Source: Serripes groenlandicus
Taxonomy: Eukaryota; Mollusca; Bivalvia; Cardiida; Cardiidae
Direction: 5' to 3'
Assembly (NCBI GenBank): GCA_031761405.1
Contig: JASEVX010000001.1
Location: forward strand, 198,750,110-198,814,109
Length of the DNA stretch: 64,000 nt
Shown: positions 46,226 through 58,086 of the stretch, piece by piece
Layout of the letters: the number at the start of each line of letters is the position of its first letter
Numbering within the stretch: position 1 is the stretch's first letter
The notes under the pieces: generated by a model
Database searches by the model: none
What the model saw: the letters and a program-made list of their open reading frames with translations, nothing else
What the model was told of the DNA's origin: nothing
Translations under genes and position numbers: made by a program

Positions 46226-46918
46226 CATCATCATTCTGTATTGAAGAGGAAACTATGTCTCCAATACGGAAGACCTTGGACTCATCTGTAGCAGACTACA
46301 TTTAAAAACATTGTGGATAAAGGAGAAATGTTTCATATAGACCACTTTCTCCTTATTCCTCAATGTATACAACTCTTTGAGAAAATTTACCTTCATTTGT
46401 TTATATGTTATGCTTTTTATCGTTTGGCATTTTTCAAAGCAGACAACTTTAAAAAATATCATACCATGTAAATAATTAATATCAGGTTTTTTTTTATCCA
46501 AGGGGGATATAATCATAATAGCATGATTTCATGCATGAAAATGATCATGACAAAAATAAATACAATGTGTTTCATGAAATCTTTATATATATCTTAATGA
46601 ACATTTTACATTTCGCTCTCAATTTTTACATATTTACACTATGTACAATCTATTTACAAAATGTGAATGTAAGCTTCGACTACTCATTTGTTTTCGTCTA
46701 ATTTCAGTCCTGAAAAATATATTTTTCAGAGGAACATCACTTTGGTGATATGAAACTTCGGGAAAAAATATCGGCAAACATATATCACAATAAAAGACGA
46801 GAAATCAAAGGATGAAACCAGCAATAACAACCTTGTCCACTGATGCTAAGGTTTCCAAAACATATGGAATTGCACCCTTTCCCCTAATATTTTATCTTTT
46901 CGTTTAAATTTGTAAGTC
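46226..46918. other. No confirmed gene; possible orphan exon near 46,730
   Basis: A MITE remnant (GACTCATCTGTAGCAGACTA) lies at 46,280-46,450. At 46,731 a TATTTTTCAG acceptor opens a 27-codon frame to TGA (EHHFGDMKLREKISANIYHN then KRREIKG). No partner exon was found, so I do not call it a gene. Confidence 0.25.
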
Positions 46919-47122
46919 TTAACCCTTTCCCTCATAGTGCAATTCTGCAGCAGACAACTTTTTTTGTCAAAAAATAGAAATTCTCCATAATTGAATGGAT
47001 AACCTATGACGAAAAGTGGAAAACATTGTGGCTAAAGGAGAAATTGCACATGTTGTGCAATTTCTTCTTTTGTCACTATGTTTTCAAAAAGCCATCTGAA
47101 AGCGTCTATATGAGGGAAAGAC
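46919..47122. mobile_element. TTAA MITE
   Basis: TTAACCCTTTCCCTCATAGT to TATGAGGGAAAGACTT; part of the right arm is deleted. Confidence 0.82.
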
Positions 47123-47164
47123 TTGCATTTTAGCCAAGCTTGGCCTATGAACTAACCTAAAATG

Positions 47165-47368
47165 ATTAATTGCTGATGCATATGAAGCAGACAAGTTGTG
47201 AAATTATTGGGGCAAAAGGATAAATTAATCATTATGAGCAATTTATTTCTTTTGCCACAATGTTTAAATATCATGCATTATGCTTTCATTTACAAACAAA
47301 AATCCATCATCTTCCCTGATGTTTTCAAAGTAGTCTGCTGCATGTTTGTTGTATTTGGGAAAGAGTTA
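47165..47368. mobile_element. TTAA MITE, left end eroded
   Basis: The inner hairpin and right end GTATTTGGGAAAGAGTTA are visible. Confidence 0.55.
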
Positions 47369-47752
47369 TAATAACATAAGAAAATTACATGTGAGACTGC
47401 CAAGTAAAAGCATGTCCAGATAGGCATATTTAGGACCCTTGTCAAATTTCCGAGGAATAGATAATGCCCTTTGAAGAAATAATGGCATTGGATGGTTGAA
47501 CTGTAAGAACAAATTATATACATGAACAATGATTCAAAGATGCTTTAAAGCTAGCACTGTTTAAATGGAATTCATGGGTTGGTTGAAAATAAATCAAACA
47601 TGTATAGATATGGAAATTCTTTAAAACAATAATAAAGCACATTTCCGTAGTAGAATATTTCTGTACCATTGCTTAATACATTGATACTTTACTCTTCCCA
47701 CTAATAGTCATTCAAGATAAATAAGAGATGTTGTAGACAACTACTTGAATAG

Positions 47753-47950
47753 TTAACCTTTTCCCACATAAATACGCTTTTTGGCGCCTCTGCAGCAGAC
47801 TACTTTTGAAAACATTGTGGCAAAGGTGAAATTGCTCATGATGCAATTTCACCATTTGCCACAATGTTTTCAACTCTATTTAATAAATAAACTGTCATTA
47901 ATGGAGCAATTTCTCAATATTTCAACAATGTTTTTTTGAAAATGAGTCTC
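47753..47950. mobile_element. TTAA MITE, right end lost
   Basis: TTAACCTTTTCCCACATAAA with the GCCTCTGCAGCAGACTAC arm and inner hairpin. Confidence 0.65.
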
Positions 47951-48019
47951 TATAGAACTAGAAGTGCCAAAAGATGCCTCAGTTGAGTACAGTGTTACCC
48001 TTCTAATGATGAATTCCTG

Positions 48020-48195
48020 AGATGACCAGCTTTTCATTTGAGAGAGTTCAGATTCATTTCAAGGAAGATATCAATGCGAGTTGTGAGCAGCCAGCAGTAA
48101 AGAGCCTGGTCAGACTGCACAGACTGCCCTGGCTGGGTTGGCTCAAACTGGTGGTATATGCTTTACAAAATCAGTTCCACCAGTCAAAAGGTCAA
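48020..48195 (+). repeat. Possible dispersed repeat fragment
   Basis: Contains TGCGAGTTGTGAGCAGCCAG, AAGAGCCTGGTCAGACTGCA and CTGGGTTGGCTCAAACTGGT, strings that look like a common bivalve dispersed repeat. This is recalled style rather than a match within the window. It is not called coding despite a short open frame. Confidence 0.4.
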
Positions 48196-48204
48196 TCAAT
48201 GTAT

Positions 48205-48433
48205 TTAACCCTTTCCCTCATATAGACGCTTTCTGACGCCTCTGCAGCAGACGGCTTTTTGAAAACATAGTGACAAAAGAAGAAATTGCACAAAACGTGC
48301 AATTTCTCCTTTTGCCACAATGTTTTCCACTTTTTGTCATAGGTTATCCATTCAATTATGGAGATTTTCTATGTTTTGACAAAATACGTTCAAAGTCGTC
48401 TGCTGCAGAATGTCGTATGAGGGAAAGGGTTAA
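48205..48433. mobile_element. TTAA MITE, complete copy, close to consensus
   Basis: TTAACCCTTTCCCTCATATA to TATGAGGGAAAGGGTTAA; differs from the 27569 copy at only a handful of positions. Confidence 0.92.
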
Positions 48434-49392
48434 CATCCAACCTTGGGGGTTTCTTCATGAAGCAAAACTATCCATAAAAGCACTTTCCCGAAAGAAAACT
48501 AACAAATATAAAACAAATAATATGTTATATATACAATGTAAAAATGAATAGAATTTAAAAATGAATAATTAACATCCGTTTCAACTGAAATATTTAGCTT
48601 TTCGTAAGTAGAACTTAATTCGTTTGAATGTGCAACTGATAATTACTTTCAAAACATCATTGTGAAAAAGAAAAAATAGCTTTACACTTTAGCACATGTA
48701 GAAGCATTTTGGAAACAAGGTGGGGGGAAAAGAGAATTTGATCGTGATTAGCATTTTCTCCTTTTCCCATATATTTTTTTAATCTATCCTAAAATTGCAC
48801 TTTCATTATTAAAGGGAAATCTCCCATATTTTCCTCCAAATGTTGTATGTGGGAAAGTGCTAACAAGCAACTTTCCCCCATCGAAACATACAGTATTATG
48901 ATTTGTTTCATGAAAAAATATTCTTTACATTTATTAATACCACTAACAAGGTCAACAAAACATGTTCAAAGGAACACATGTTTCACATGTCAATACGTCT
49001 GTAAGTGAAAGGCAGGTAGCACAAAAAGTGTTCAAAAACACAAGTTTCACATTGCAATAACTAACAAGAGTGGTCCAGAGCAAACATGTGAATCTTGCCT
49101 AGTTAATAAAGATTTACAGCATTCAACATATTTGCAGCAGAAGACATTGAAAGTATCTAATAAAACTATGGAATACCTCTTCCACAAGTAAGCAAAATTA
49201 CTTAAAAGAGTTAACAACATTTAGGTAAAGGATCAAAATTGCTCTATATGAGCAATTTCTCCTTTTACTACAATGTTTTCAAATGATGTTTGTATAGATG
49301 TGTCTGAAAGTGGAATATGGTTTACTAATGAAGCATGACAGACAGACTTTCTGACAGAAGTTACAGATATCAGCCCAAAGTGTCTTCCTGCT
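48434..49392. other. No gene; eroded MITE pieces
   Basis: MITE-like remnants lie at about 48,640-48,864 (ending GTATGTGGGAAAGTGCTAA) and 49,110-49,320 (CATATTTGCAGCAGAAGAC; ATTGCTCTATATGAGCAATT). Nothing coding is seen. Confidence 0.5.
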
Positions 49393-49601
49393 TTAACCCT
49401 TTCCCACATATAGACACATTTTGACGCATCTGCAGCAGACCACTTTTGAAAACATCATGACAAAATGAAAAATTGCTCAAAAGGAGCATTTATTCCTTTT
49501 GCCACAAAATCTTCAATTTTGTTCATAATTATAACTACAGTTTGAGAAATGTTCCATATTTTTGAGTAGACATTTTCAAAGTCATCTGTTGCAGATTAAC
49601 T
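49393..49601. mobile_element. TTAA MITE, right end lost
   Basis: TTAACCCTTTCCCACATATA with GCATCTGCAGCAGACCAC and GTCATCTGTTGCAGATTAA. Confidence 0.75.
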
Positions 49602-50194
49602 AGATCCACAAAGTCAGAGTGTGATGGGACTTACAGGCGAGAGTAGTGATACCTGAGTGTCACCTTGCAATACAAGCAGGTGATGCAACCAAATTTATTG
49701 CCTGCAGAAATGTAGACGAGAGATGTATTTTTTCCTTTGTTAACATCATTATAAAATTCAAGAGTGCGTCATCATGATCTCATAAAATGATATAGGTGCA
49801 TGTTGCAGGTCCGTTTAAAAGTGTCAAGACTCATTTGACAAACACTGTGGCAAAAGGGGAATGATTGATCAATTTCTCTCTTTGCCACAATGTGTTCAAC
49901 TTTATTTAGTTCTCTTATTTTCATTTATAGAGATTTTTCACATTTTTGCCATTGTTTATATAATATTATGTTGTCTGTCAGATTTTGGTTATATTTTTCT
50001 TGTTAACCTTTTACCCATCCGATTTTCCCACTCTTCCAAATTTCTGAAAAACTTGAAGCTTGAAGTTCGAATTAATTAGAAAATCACCCTTCATCTACAG
50101 TTCTGGTTGCTTGTCGATGACATATATGTATATATTTATATATATATACAATGGTTTTTTGTGTACAACAATGATTCAAGGATGACAGTCTGCA

Positions 50195-50418
50195 CTATAT
50201 TGTTATGCGTTTGCTCTCAATCCGAACTCGGTTGGACTTCCGCGACTTGAACTGTTTCTCTTTACACAAATTGCACACAAAAGTGTCTGGTATGTTGGTT
50301 TTTCTGATTTTGGCACACGATAAATGAATCCATGTACTGCATTCTGAGCACTCGATCATAGGTCGTCCTGCGTATGGTTTTAAACAGAAACATGTGATAA
50401 GCTCCCAACTCTCGTCAT
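50195..50418 (-). CDS. PHF13: PHF13-like exon 5, PHD finger and stop
   Basis: Acceptor TTGTTTTGACAG, stop TAG at 50197-50195. It carries the whole PHD finger ([48 protein letters not shown]) and a basic C-terminal tail. Confidence 0.96.
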
Positions 50419-53400
50419 CTGTCAAAACAAAGAAAGAAAAGAATAATGAAATATGTTGATATGCACCACAGATAACTTTTAGTTTGAACTTACTTATTTA
50501 GCATTAATTGCGAAACAATGTTTCAGCTTTTACTTACCATGCTCAATGTCTGCTTCTTGGTGATTTAAAAAAAAAAAAATACCCTAGCTGATCATGAATC
50601 ACAGCAGATTTGAAGCATTTATCCTTTCAAAAAATATTTTTAATCTTTATGAAATAAATCTTCTAATTTTCTATATATATCTAGTTTTTCTTCAGATATT
50701 TTCAAAGCAGACGACTATTCAAACTTCCTATTTTGTAAATGTTTACTTTTTGACATTTACTTGAAGGTCATATAGTCTCTGAGACAGAGCAGCTGTACCC
50801 TGACTAGCTTTTCAACCCTTTCCCAATAAACATATGGCAGAGAACTTTGAAATTATCAAGATAGAAAATATCTATATATGAAAGTATAATTATTGAATAG
50901 AGTTATGAGCAATTTCTCCATTTGGCACTATGATTTCAAAAGTCATCTGCATCAGAGGTGTCAGAAAGCGTCTACATGAGGGAAAGGGTTAAATTATCTT
51001 GCCACATAAACACACAATTATTTATAATACAACAACCTATGTAACTAATGTAAATACTCCCAATTTTGTGGTCTCAAATCTGGGTTATCATGGTGACTAT
51101 CCTAAAAGATGCAGTCAGATTTCTGAAGGTTTTTCTCAGGCCACAAACCCATGATAAACAGGTTTTCAACTCTGTTCAATAATTACACTTTCATTAAAAG
51201 AGATTTTCCCATATTTGTTCCCACTTGAAGACGCATCCTGACGCCAATGCAGCAGACAAATTTTGAAAGCATTGTGGCAAACGGAGAAATTGCTCATCAT
51301 GATCAATTTCCCATTTTCCACCAAGTTTTCAACTCTATTTATTAATTAAACGCCCATTTATGCAGATTTTTTCAATTATTTTGACAGGATGTTATCAAAG
51401 TCATCTACTGTAGATTTGGCATATGTTGGGAAATGTTAAATGCAACTGGAGACTTTCCGACCAAATACAAGTAAATATAATACCTGAGTCTTGTAGATCG
51501 AGGTTACTGTGACTATCATCTTTGCTGCTTGAAGACAGTGTAGACTCGGAACAATAGCTCTCTGCTGTACTTGAAGCACTGTCCATCGGACTTGTGTTAT
51601 CTCTGGCTCTCATCTGAGACAGCTCCTACAACATCACATTATTTTATCATTGTACAAAATAAAGCAACACGGTTACACCATTCCAGTCAAGGTTTGTTAA
51701 ATGTTCTAGGTTTCCTTATAAATAAATCTCCCTGACAATCAACTATTTTGGTTGCCAAATATTGTTTTAAATGTCATCAATTTTCTATGATATCTCTATG
51801 TAGTTTGAAAGTTAAAGCAAAAAATTGTTTTTAATAAGCACTGTGCCGACAACATGTCAATACTTTTTTCCTATGTCACATAGTGCCACATAGTGCTGAA
51901 CTCATCTAATAAAAGGGCCAAAAACATAGAATAAAAATATGGAAACTGTATGAATTAAAGAACAATTATTATCTTCTGTTGCTACTATGCTCTCAATAGA
52001 CATCTGCCGCAGTGGTCTAAGAAAGCGTCGCAAAGTGGGAAAGGGTTTACTTAGGGTCAAATAACCTAACAGTGTGTATCTAAAGTTTTCTTTTAACCAT
52101 TTCCCACTTGAAGACACATTCTAATGCCTCTGCAGCAGACGACTTTTGAAAACATTCAGACAAAAAAAAAACACGCCCAAAACGATTAAATTCTCCCTTT
52201 GCCACCATGTTTTCAACTCTATTCTAAAACTAAACTTTTATAAAAAAAATCCATATTTCTCTCCATATCTTTTCAAAGTCGTCTGCTGCAGATTTGTCAC
52301 ATGTGGGGAAGGATTAATCAGATTACTAACTAGCCTGCTAAACAACTATAAAGCTTACTTTCCAAAGTCAAAGTAATGGTAACAGAGCTCTCATGTTATT
52401 AAATAAAAACATGAAGGGAAAAGAAGGACTTGTTCATTTATGAGCATTATTTCCTTTTCCAACTTGTAAAGTCTTCTTCAAAAAACTCCTTAAAGAGGCA
52501 AGGATTATCAGTACAGGTAGTTTGTTTCAAAGACTGAACCCTTTCCCACATACAACAATTCTGAAGCAGACGACTTTGAAAACATACCCTAAATTGTTTG
52601 GAAACACCTTTTAAATGAATGTACAATAATTGAAAAGTACACTTATTGAAGAGTTGAAAACATGGTGACAAAAGGAGAAATTTGCTTGTTTTGAGCAATT
52701 TCTTCTTTTGTTGCCATGTTTTCAAAAAGCTGTCTGCTGCAGAGGCATCAGAAAGCGTCTATATGAGGGAAAGAGTTATAAAAAAAATGCCATTGAGCAT
52801 AGTTTACATTACCTCCTGTTTCCACTGGTCATATTGTGTATATGTCAAAACCCAGGAACAGAATGTGTAGAAATCATCTCTGGTCCTGCCTTTCTTAGGT
52901 GGTGAAGAACCCCCAGGCTGAAACAATGCCAGTACATAAGTTAACTGTTTATCTAGAATATTTTAGTGGTGACTGTTTTGAAAACATCAAGTTCCAAAAC
53001 CATCAAACTTTCATCTGTGTTAAAACATTGTGCTCAAGTATCTATTTGGTAAAAAGCAATTATATTCTCAAAATTGATAAATCAGTTTTGAGATTTCATT
53101 ATGATTTCAAAAATTTCAGAGATTAATAATTTAGGGACCTGAGTGACATTAGTTGAACATTTTGATGGCCTGCCAATATGTCAGTAAGTGAAATGATGAC
53201 AGAGAGATAATTGCTACAATCCAGAGCACTAGATCGATAAGGGGTGTTTTTCATATTCTCAAATCCTTATTTAACATTCAAACACTATGCTGTAGGTACT
53301 CAAAAGAATCAGCAGTCAGACAATTGTTTTAAGAACCCACAACATAGGGTTTGGTTAGATAATAAGAGATATTCATTGTGGGAAGGGGCTGTATATCCCT

Positions 53401-56223
53401 CCGCATCTGGACCTCTGCTACATGTCTCTGCCAAGACAATAACATACCGTAATCTTGATACAGAGCCGACAACATTCTGGGACAAAAGAGCAATTTCTCC
53501 TTTTTCCTCAATGATTTCAAAAGTCATGAAAAAGTGCCTGTATCTAGGATTAAGTTAAACATATACTATAGTAACACCAAGAAACTAGTAAGTGGTATAT
53601 CTAACTGTCTTTCTTACATGCTCAAAAGCTCCCAAAGATGATTAACCATTGTGTGGCCTTTCAAAAATACAAATGATAAACATTTTAAAACAGTTACAAC
53701 TTAAATTAATATCAGGAATGTCTTAAGAATAAACTTAAGAATGTTGCAGCAATGGGATCATAGTTATGGCATTGGGTCATTTATGCTTGCATAATAGCTT
53801 AAATTTGGAGCATTAAATTGTACATATCGATTAATGTCATCATGACACTATAATTCCATGGTAATGGTATGGCTTCAGTTTGAAAGAGTCAAAGTATGAA
53901 ATATCATTATAGGATATATATTTTCTCTATGATTATTTGACTCTTTCTTCATCTTAATTTTCATACAGAAAATCCATTCATGTCTGTTTGATAATATAGG
54001 GTAATAACTAATACATGTAAACATCCAAATTTTCATACAGAAAATCCATTCATGTCTGTTTGATAATATAGGGTAATAACTAATACATGTAAACATCCAA
54101 TTAATTCAAGTATTATATTAAGGTATAATTCATTTCTTGTAGTGGAAGTTTCTGTCTCAGAGAAATAACTGCTTATTTACAAAACATTTTTTGGTGTGCT
54201 TTATCTTTCATAGACTGACTGTAAATGTTCCATATTGATTAATTGATTGATTGGATTGGGTCTCTCACACCAGTATTGACACATTATTATTTTTCTAGAC
54301 AACTGGCTACATTCCCACATAAGAATGAGTCAATACATAGTTCCTGTTACTACAATATTTACATCCCTTGGTGTCCAATTTGATAGGAAAATATGATAAG
54401 CATTAATAGAGTATATTAAAAAAATATATATCATTACAACATTATGAGAGAACACAAAGGAGTTTGATTTTCACAACCAAATTTTGTTGAAACGCCTTTG
54501 GTTTATCGGATTATATATCTGCTTCTGGGTTTATTTTAATTTTGTACATGCTATTGTTTAAGAATATAAAAAAACATTGCCTGTTAAAATGCTCAAGGGA
54601 GGTAATATTGTAGTCATGGGAATTATAATAAATAAAATATGAATCACAACGCCTTTTGTAAATCAAAAATGGCCGGGCAGGGATTCCACTCATCAACTTT
54701 TTGTCAACTTTTTCATATATACTGGTACCATGTTTCTTCTGACACATTGATTAAAAAAAAGATTGATATTCAGCATTACCAAAACTTGAATAATTGCATC
54801 CTTCCTTGGAGGGATAACGATACAAATCAGGTAGTTAAAATTAACCCTTTCCTTCTTACAACAAATCTGCAGCAGATGATTTTAAAAACACAGACAAAAA
54901 AAATGGCAAATCTCTATGAATGAAAGTATCATTATTTTATGAGATTTGAAAATGGAGAAATTCCTTGTTTTCTCCTATTGCCACAATGTTTTCAAAAGTC
55001 GTCTGCTACAGGTGTCAGAATGCATCTATTTCAGTATATGTGGGAAAGAGTTCATGGTAAAAACGGAAATGACAGCAACAGGAAAAAACTGACAGATTTA
55101 TGTATTGTTGTTGAAAATGGAACTAACACTTTCCCACTTTCAGACACATTTTTACGCAGCTGTAGCTAATACATTTTGAAAACACTGTGACCAAGGGAGA
55201 AATTTCGCTAACGAGCAATTTCTCCATTGGTCACAATGTTATCAACTCACATTTATTGAGGTTTGTTACTTTTTTTAATTAGACATTTACAACGTCATCT
55301 GCTAGGATTGTTGAATTAAGGTTAGGGTTAACAACAACAAAAAAACCTGAAGTGATATGGCATGGATGCATATACATGACAGTAGAAACATTAATTCGAC
55401 ATATATGTGTCATTTGGTTTTTGTTTTGTGAAAAGATTTTATTGTGTTTTCTAAATGCTGTATATCAGAGAAGAACTATGTATGTATTTGTAAAAAAAAA
55501 CAATACTAGATATGACAGTGAATTGCTAAAATTGCTAAAATACAGTCAAAACAGCTAGTCATGTCAAAAATGGGGATTTAAAATTCTATTATCCTTTTAC
55601 CATAGTATTTCATAAATTGTGTTAAGCAGTAAATTAATGTGTTTTATTCTGTTCTTCCAATGCCAGCAAAGGCTTTTGTTTTATTTACGAATGGCCGACA
55701 TCTTAACCGGTGGCAGCCATATTGGATGAAATGTTTTTCAAGAGTACATTTGTGTAAAAATCTTCCAAGAAACATTAATTACCTCAAAATCTCGTCTACC
55801 AATTGGTCTTTTATTTCGCGGTGCTGAAATAGAAAAAGAAAAAGGATAAAATCGTCGTATATTAACAATCGAATTCAAAATCCATCGGAAGAAACATTGC
55901 ACTGAAGGGAATTATTTTCACAATATTTGTCATCGAAAACGCACTGTTTATACCCATTTGTAGTAAATAAAATCGTACGTTTATTAGTAAATAAGAAAGA
56001 ATGACATTTCTACATCTGAATTTATTTGAATGTATTCCGATTTATTCATTATTTACTTGTTTTGCATTGTTTCTTTTTATGACAATAATCTCAAAATGGT
56101 CGGAAATTTAGCGATCATTCACGGGTGCTTAATAAATTCGCTGCATATTCTTTAATAAAGCAATAATTTCGTTAGATCTTTTACTCAATATGAAAACAAA
56201 CCTTTAAAGATTTCTTCCGTCAT
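50195..56223 (-). CDS. PHF13: PHD-finger protein, PHF13/PHF23 type, complete five-exon gene
   Basis: Exons on the minus strand at 56223-56202, 55823-55783, 52917-52813, 51625-51484 and 50418-50195 join in phase into 177 residues, MTEEIFKAPRNKRP to KRITI. Residues about 33-56 ([20 protein letters not shown]) match the RTVEDFNKFCTFVLAY block near the N-terminus of vertebrate PHF13/PHF23. A Ser/Asp-rich linker follows (57-103), then a C-terminal PHD finger from about 113 with the full C4HC3 set: CFC, CSEC, HLSC, CNLC. The sequence [20 protein letters not shown] is diagnostic. PHF13 reads H3K4me3 and influences chromatin compaction; that role is inferred. At 177 residues it is much shorter than human PHF13 (about 300), because the middle is reduced. 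Its tail (RKSNR) is closer to PHF13 than PHF23. Confidence 0.93.
50813..50992. mobile_element. TTAA MITE, left end damaged
   Basis: CAACCCTTTCCCAATAAAC to ACATGAGGGAAAGGGTTAA, in the last PHF13-like intron. Confidence 0.7.
51222..51440. mobile_element. TTAA MITE, diverged
   Basis: TGTTCCCACTTGAAGACGCA to TATGTTGGGAAATGTTAAA. Confidence 0.65.
51484..51625 (-). CDS. PHF13: PHF13-like exon 4, Ser-rich linker
   Basis: Acceptor GATGTTGTAG, donor GACTCAG|GTATTA; phase 0 to phase 1. It encodes [20 protein letters not shown] and a Ser/Asp run. Confidence 0.85.
52093..52317. mobile_element. TTAA MITE
   Basis: TTAACCATTTCCCACTTGAA to ACATGTGGGGAAGGATTAA. A damaged copy precedes it at 51,898-52,050. 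Confidence 0.78.
52537..52779. mobile_element. TTAA MITE
   Basis: TGAACCCTTTCCCACATACA to TATGAGGGAAAGAGTTAT. It ends about 35 bases from the PHF13-like exon 3 donor. Confidence 0.78.
52813..52917 (-). CDS. PHF13: PHF13-like exon 3
   Basis: Acceptor ATTGTTTCAG, donor CAGGAG|GTAATG; 35 codons, phase 0 on both sides. It encodes [20 protein letters not shown] and [15 protein letters not shown], the conserved N-terminal block of the family. Confidence 0.9.
53285..53430. repeat. Dispersed repeat, copy also at 37.9 kb
   Basis: CATAGGGTTTGGTTAGATAA, then AAGAG, GGGCTGTATATCC and GCATCTGGACCTCTG, recur with mismatches at about 37,925-38,060. The same orientation and spacing suggest an unnamed dispersed family. 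Confidence 0.6.
53956..54101. repeat. Perfect 72-bp tandem duplication
   Basis: Two adjacent, essentially identical copies beginning AATTTTCATACAGAAAATCC and ending ACATGTAAACATCCAA. The perfect identity implies a recent event or an assembly artefact. Confidence 0.9.
54840..55053. mobile_element. TTAA MITE
   Basis: TTAACCCTTTCCTTCTTACA to ATATGTGGGAAAGAGTTCA. Confidence 0.78.
55125..55331. mobile_element. TTAA MITE, diverged
   Basis: AACACTTTCCCACTTTCAGA to AATTAAGGTTAGGGTTAA, with a clear inner hairpin near GCTAACGAGCAATTTCTCC. Confidence 0.6.
55783..55823 (-). CDS. PHF13: PHF13-like exon 2
   Basis: Acceptor TTTTTCTATTTCAG, donor TTTTGAG|GTAATT. It gives [14 protein letters not shown] in phase with both neighbours. 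Confidence 0.72.
56202..56223 (-). CDS. PHF13: PHF13-like exon 1 (start)
   Basis: ATG at 56223, then TEEIFK and one base of the next codon before the donor GGTTTGT. Only 22 coding bases. The start is chosen because the phase and the following exons fit; a transcript would confirm it. Confidence 0.7.
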
Positions 56224-56378
56224 GTTTCCGACGAATTTCTGCACTTAATGCCTTAGAAAATCACTTTTAAATCCTGTTTCTCTATTTCTCCATTCGACGC
56301 TTGCCCAACTCTTTCTAATGTTGAGTTCATGACCTCTTCAATTTGCATACTTTCATTTCCGTTTTTCTCTTCGTATTA

Positions 56379-56388
56379 GTCACGTGAC
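56379..56388. promoter_or_regulatory. Palindromic E-box GTCACGTGAC
   Basis: A perfect 10-bp palindrome about 155 bases upstream of the PHF13-like start codon. It matches USF/MITF/TFE-type binding sites. Position and form suggest a promoter element for this gene; binding is not shown. Confidence 0.5.
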
Positions 56389-56600
56389 ATATTTTGAGGT
56401 TCTCATGGGTAAAAGAGGCTGTTCTAAGGGAGAACTAGTCAAAAACACCAAAATAACCAACAATTATCAGTATATATATTGTATGAGAATCCTTTTCGAG
56501 TTTAGACAACCTTAATCGATCAAACAAGTGCACCGGTGCTTTATAACTGCCATATCAAACCACAGAAATTAAAGATCTGTTACTATAATATATATATTTT

Positions 56601-56789
56601 TTGGAACTGATTCAACCTTTGAGAGGAGAAGATATGGAATGGAATAAGACCTTTAATGTTAAAGTCCGCAATGAGTACTTCATTAGCCTTTTCTACAGGT
56701 CGAGAATTCTTAGGGTCGAGATTTCTGGCTATCATTCAATGCAGGTTCTGACAGATACAAGGTATCTTAATTTTTGTCATACATGTTAA
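56601..56789 (+). other. Possible small gene or first exon, head-to-head with the PHD gene
   Basis: A 62-codon frame (MELIQPLRGEDMEWNKTFNV, KVRNEYFISLFYRSRILRVE) preceded by a TATATATATTTTTTGG stretch, with a potential donor AAG|GTATCT near 56760. No family is recognised and no downstream exon was found. The frame could be chance. Confidence 0.2.
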
Positions 56790-57220
56790 AATAAATGAAT
56801 GGACCGTTTCCAGTGTAAAGACACTATAAAGTTAATTCATACATTCTTTCAGGCAAATATTCACTTTCTCTTTTTATGATTATAGATGTCTTAATTATGT
56901 CTTAAGACATTCCAAATTGTCAATGAACATCCAGAAGCAGATTTCCACTCATTAATTTTGATCATGATTTACCAATTAGCAGACGTATTTTGACGCATCT
57001 TCAGAAAGCACTCTACTATTGCAACACTTTTTTCAATATTATTCAACAATTATACATTAATTTCTAAATATTAATCATATTTGTGTCTGGATGTTTTCAA
57101 GTTCGTCTGTTGCAGATTTGTTAGTTATGGAAATTAAAACTAGACTACTAATTTAACGAAACAATCACTTGAACTACATTGTCAGTTCTCGGTGCGATTC
57201 CTGTGAGAGCTGGATAAACA

Positions 57221-57376
57221 TTAACCCCACTCAGACGCATCTGCAGCAGGCGACTTTTGAAAACAGTGTCAAGACGAACAATTTCTCCTCTTTTTTAGTT
57301 AATACCTTTATTTATAGAGTTTTTCCTTGTTTTCAAAGTCTTCTGCTGTAGATTTCTTGGATGTTGAATATGGTTA
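57221..57376. mobile_element. TTAA MITE, shortened
   Basis: TTAACCCCACTCAGACGCAT to GATGTTGAATATGGTTAA; an eroded copy precedes it at about 56,980-57,125. Confidence 0.55.
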
Positions 57377-57999
57377 AGCATCTTTCTACACAGTAGGTGC
57401 GTGCAAGTAGGCCTATAGGACTAAGTTGAGTTATCAAGTAACAGTCATTAAGAGGGATAACTAAATATAACTTCTTATACGTTATTTCACGATCAATAGT
57501 GATTTCGAATTGGTCAGTCTAGTAGTACTACTTTGAATAACTAAATGACGGAGAGAAGTTTCAATTATACATGTATATGGGTCCATTCGTCTTTGAGAGA
57601 GATATTATCTTCTTGATTTAGATATGTATTATATGTATCTCTTAGTTAGATACATGTACCTCTGTGTTACAAATACATCTGTGTATGTTTCAGAAAGTTA
57701 CCTCTAATAGGATTTAATATCTTGCAACCGAACTAAAAAGGAAACCTAAAAATGTACACAAAAAGGATACACTCGGACCACTTGGCTTTACGAAAACAAA
57801 CAGTCTTCTAAACTATTGTGAATATGGGGCACGACTGGAAAAAAAGGTAGGCACATTTATAAACTGTTTTACGGAAACGTTTTACTGGTCCAGTACTATG
57901 TTTCAATGCAAAATGTTTCAAGGAAAAACACACTTGTAGACTTCAAACAGTTTAATAAAATGCAGTACAAATAAAGCGCAATAATGCACGTGCAAATTA

Positions 58000-58086
58000 A
58001 TGACGTAATTTTACGACGTCATAACTTAAGAAATATCAACAGGTGTTACCCGCGAAGTTTGAATTTCAGAATGTCATTTACTAAAG
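58000..58086 (+). promoter_or_regulatory. CRE pair and possible 5' exon upstream of the RS-protein gene
   Basis: ATGACGTAAT at 58000 and a GACGTCAT half-palindrome at 58015-58022 lie about 50 bases before ATGTCATTTACTAAAG|GTAAGA (donor after 58086). If this exon splices to the acceptor at 59556, its ATG makes a short upstream frame that ends just before the main start. This is an inference. Confidence 0.3.

Noticed and set aside
52899..53126. 75-codon plus-strand frame overlapping the PHD gene
   Set aside because: It overlaps the PHF13-like exon 3 on the other strand and is otherwise intronic AT-rich sequence.
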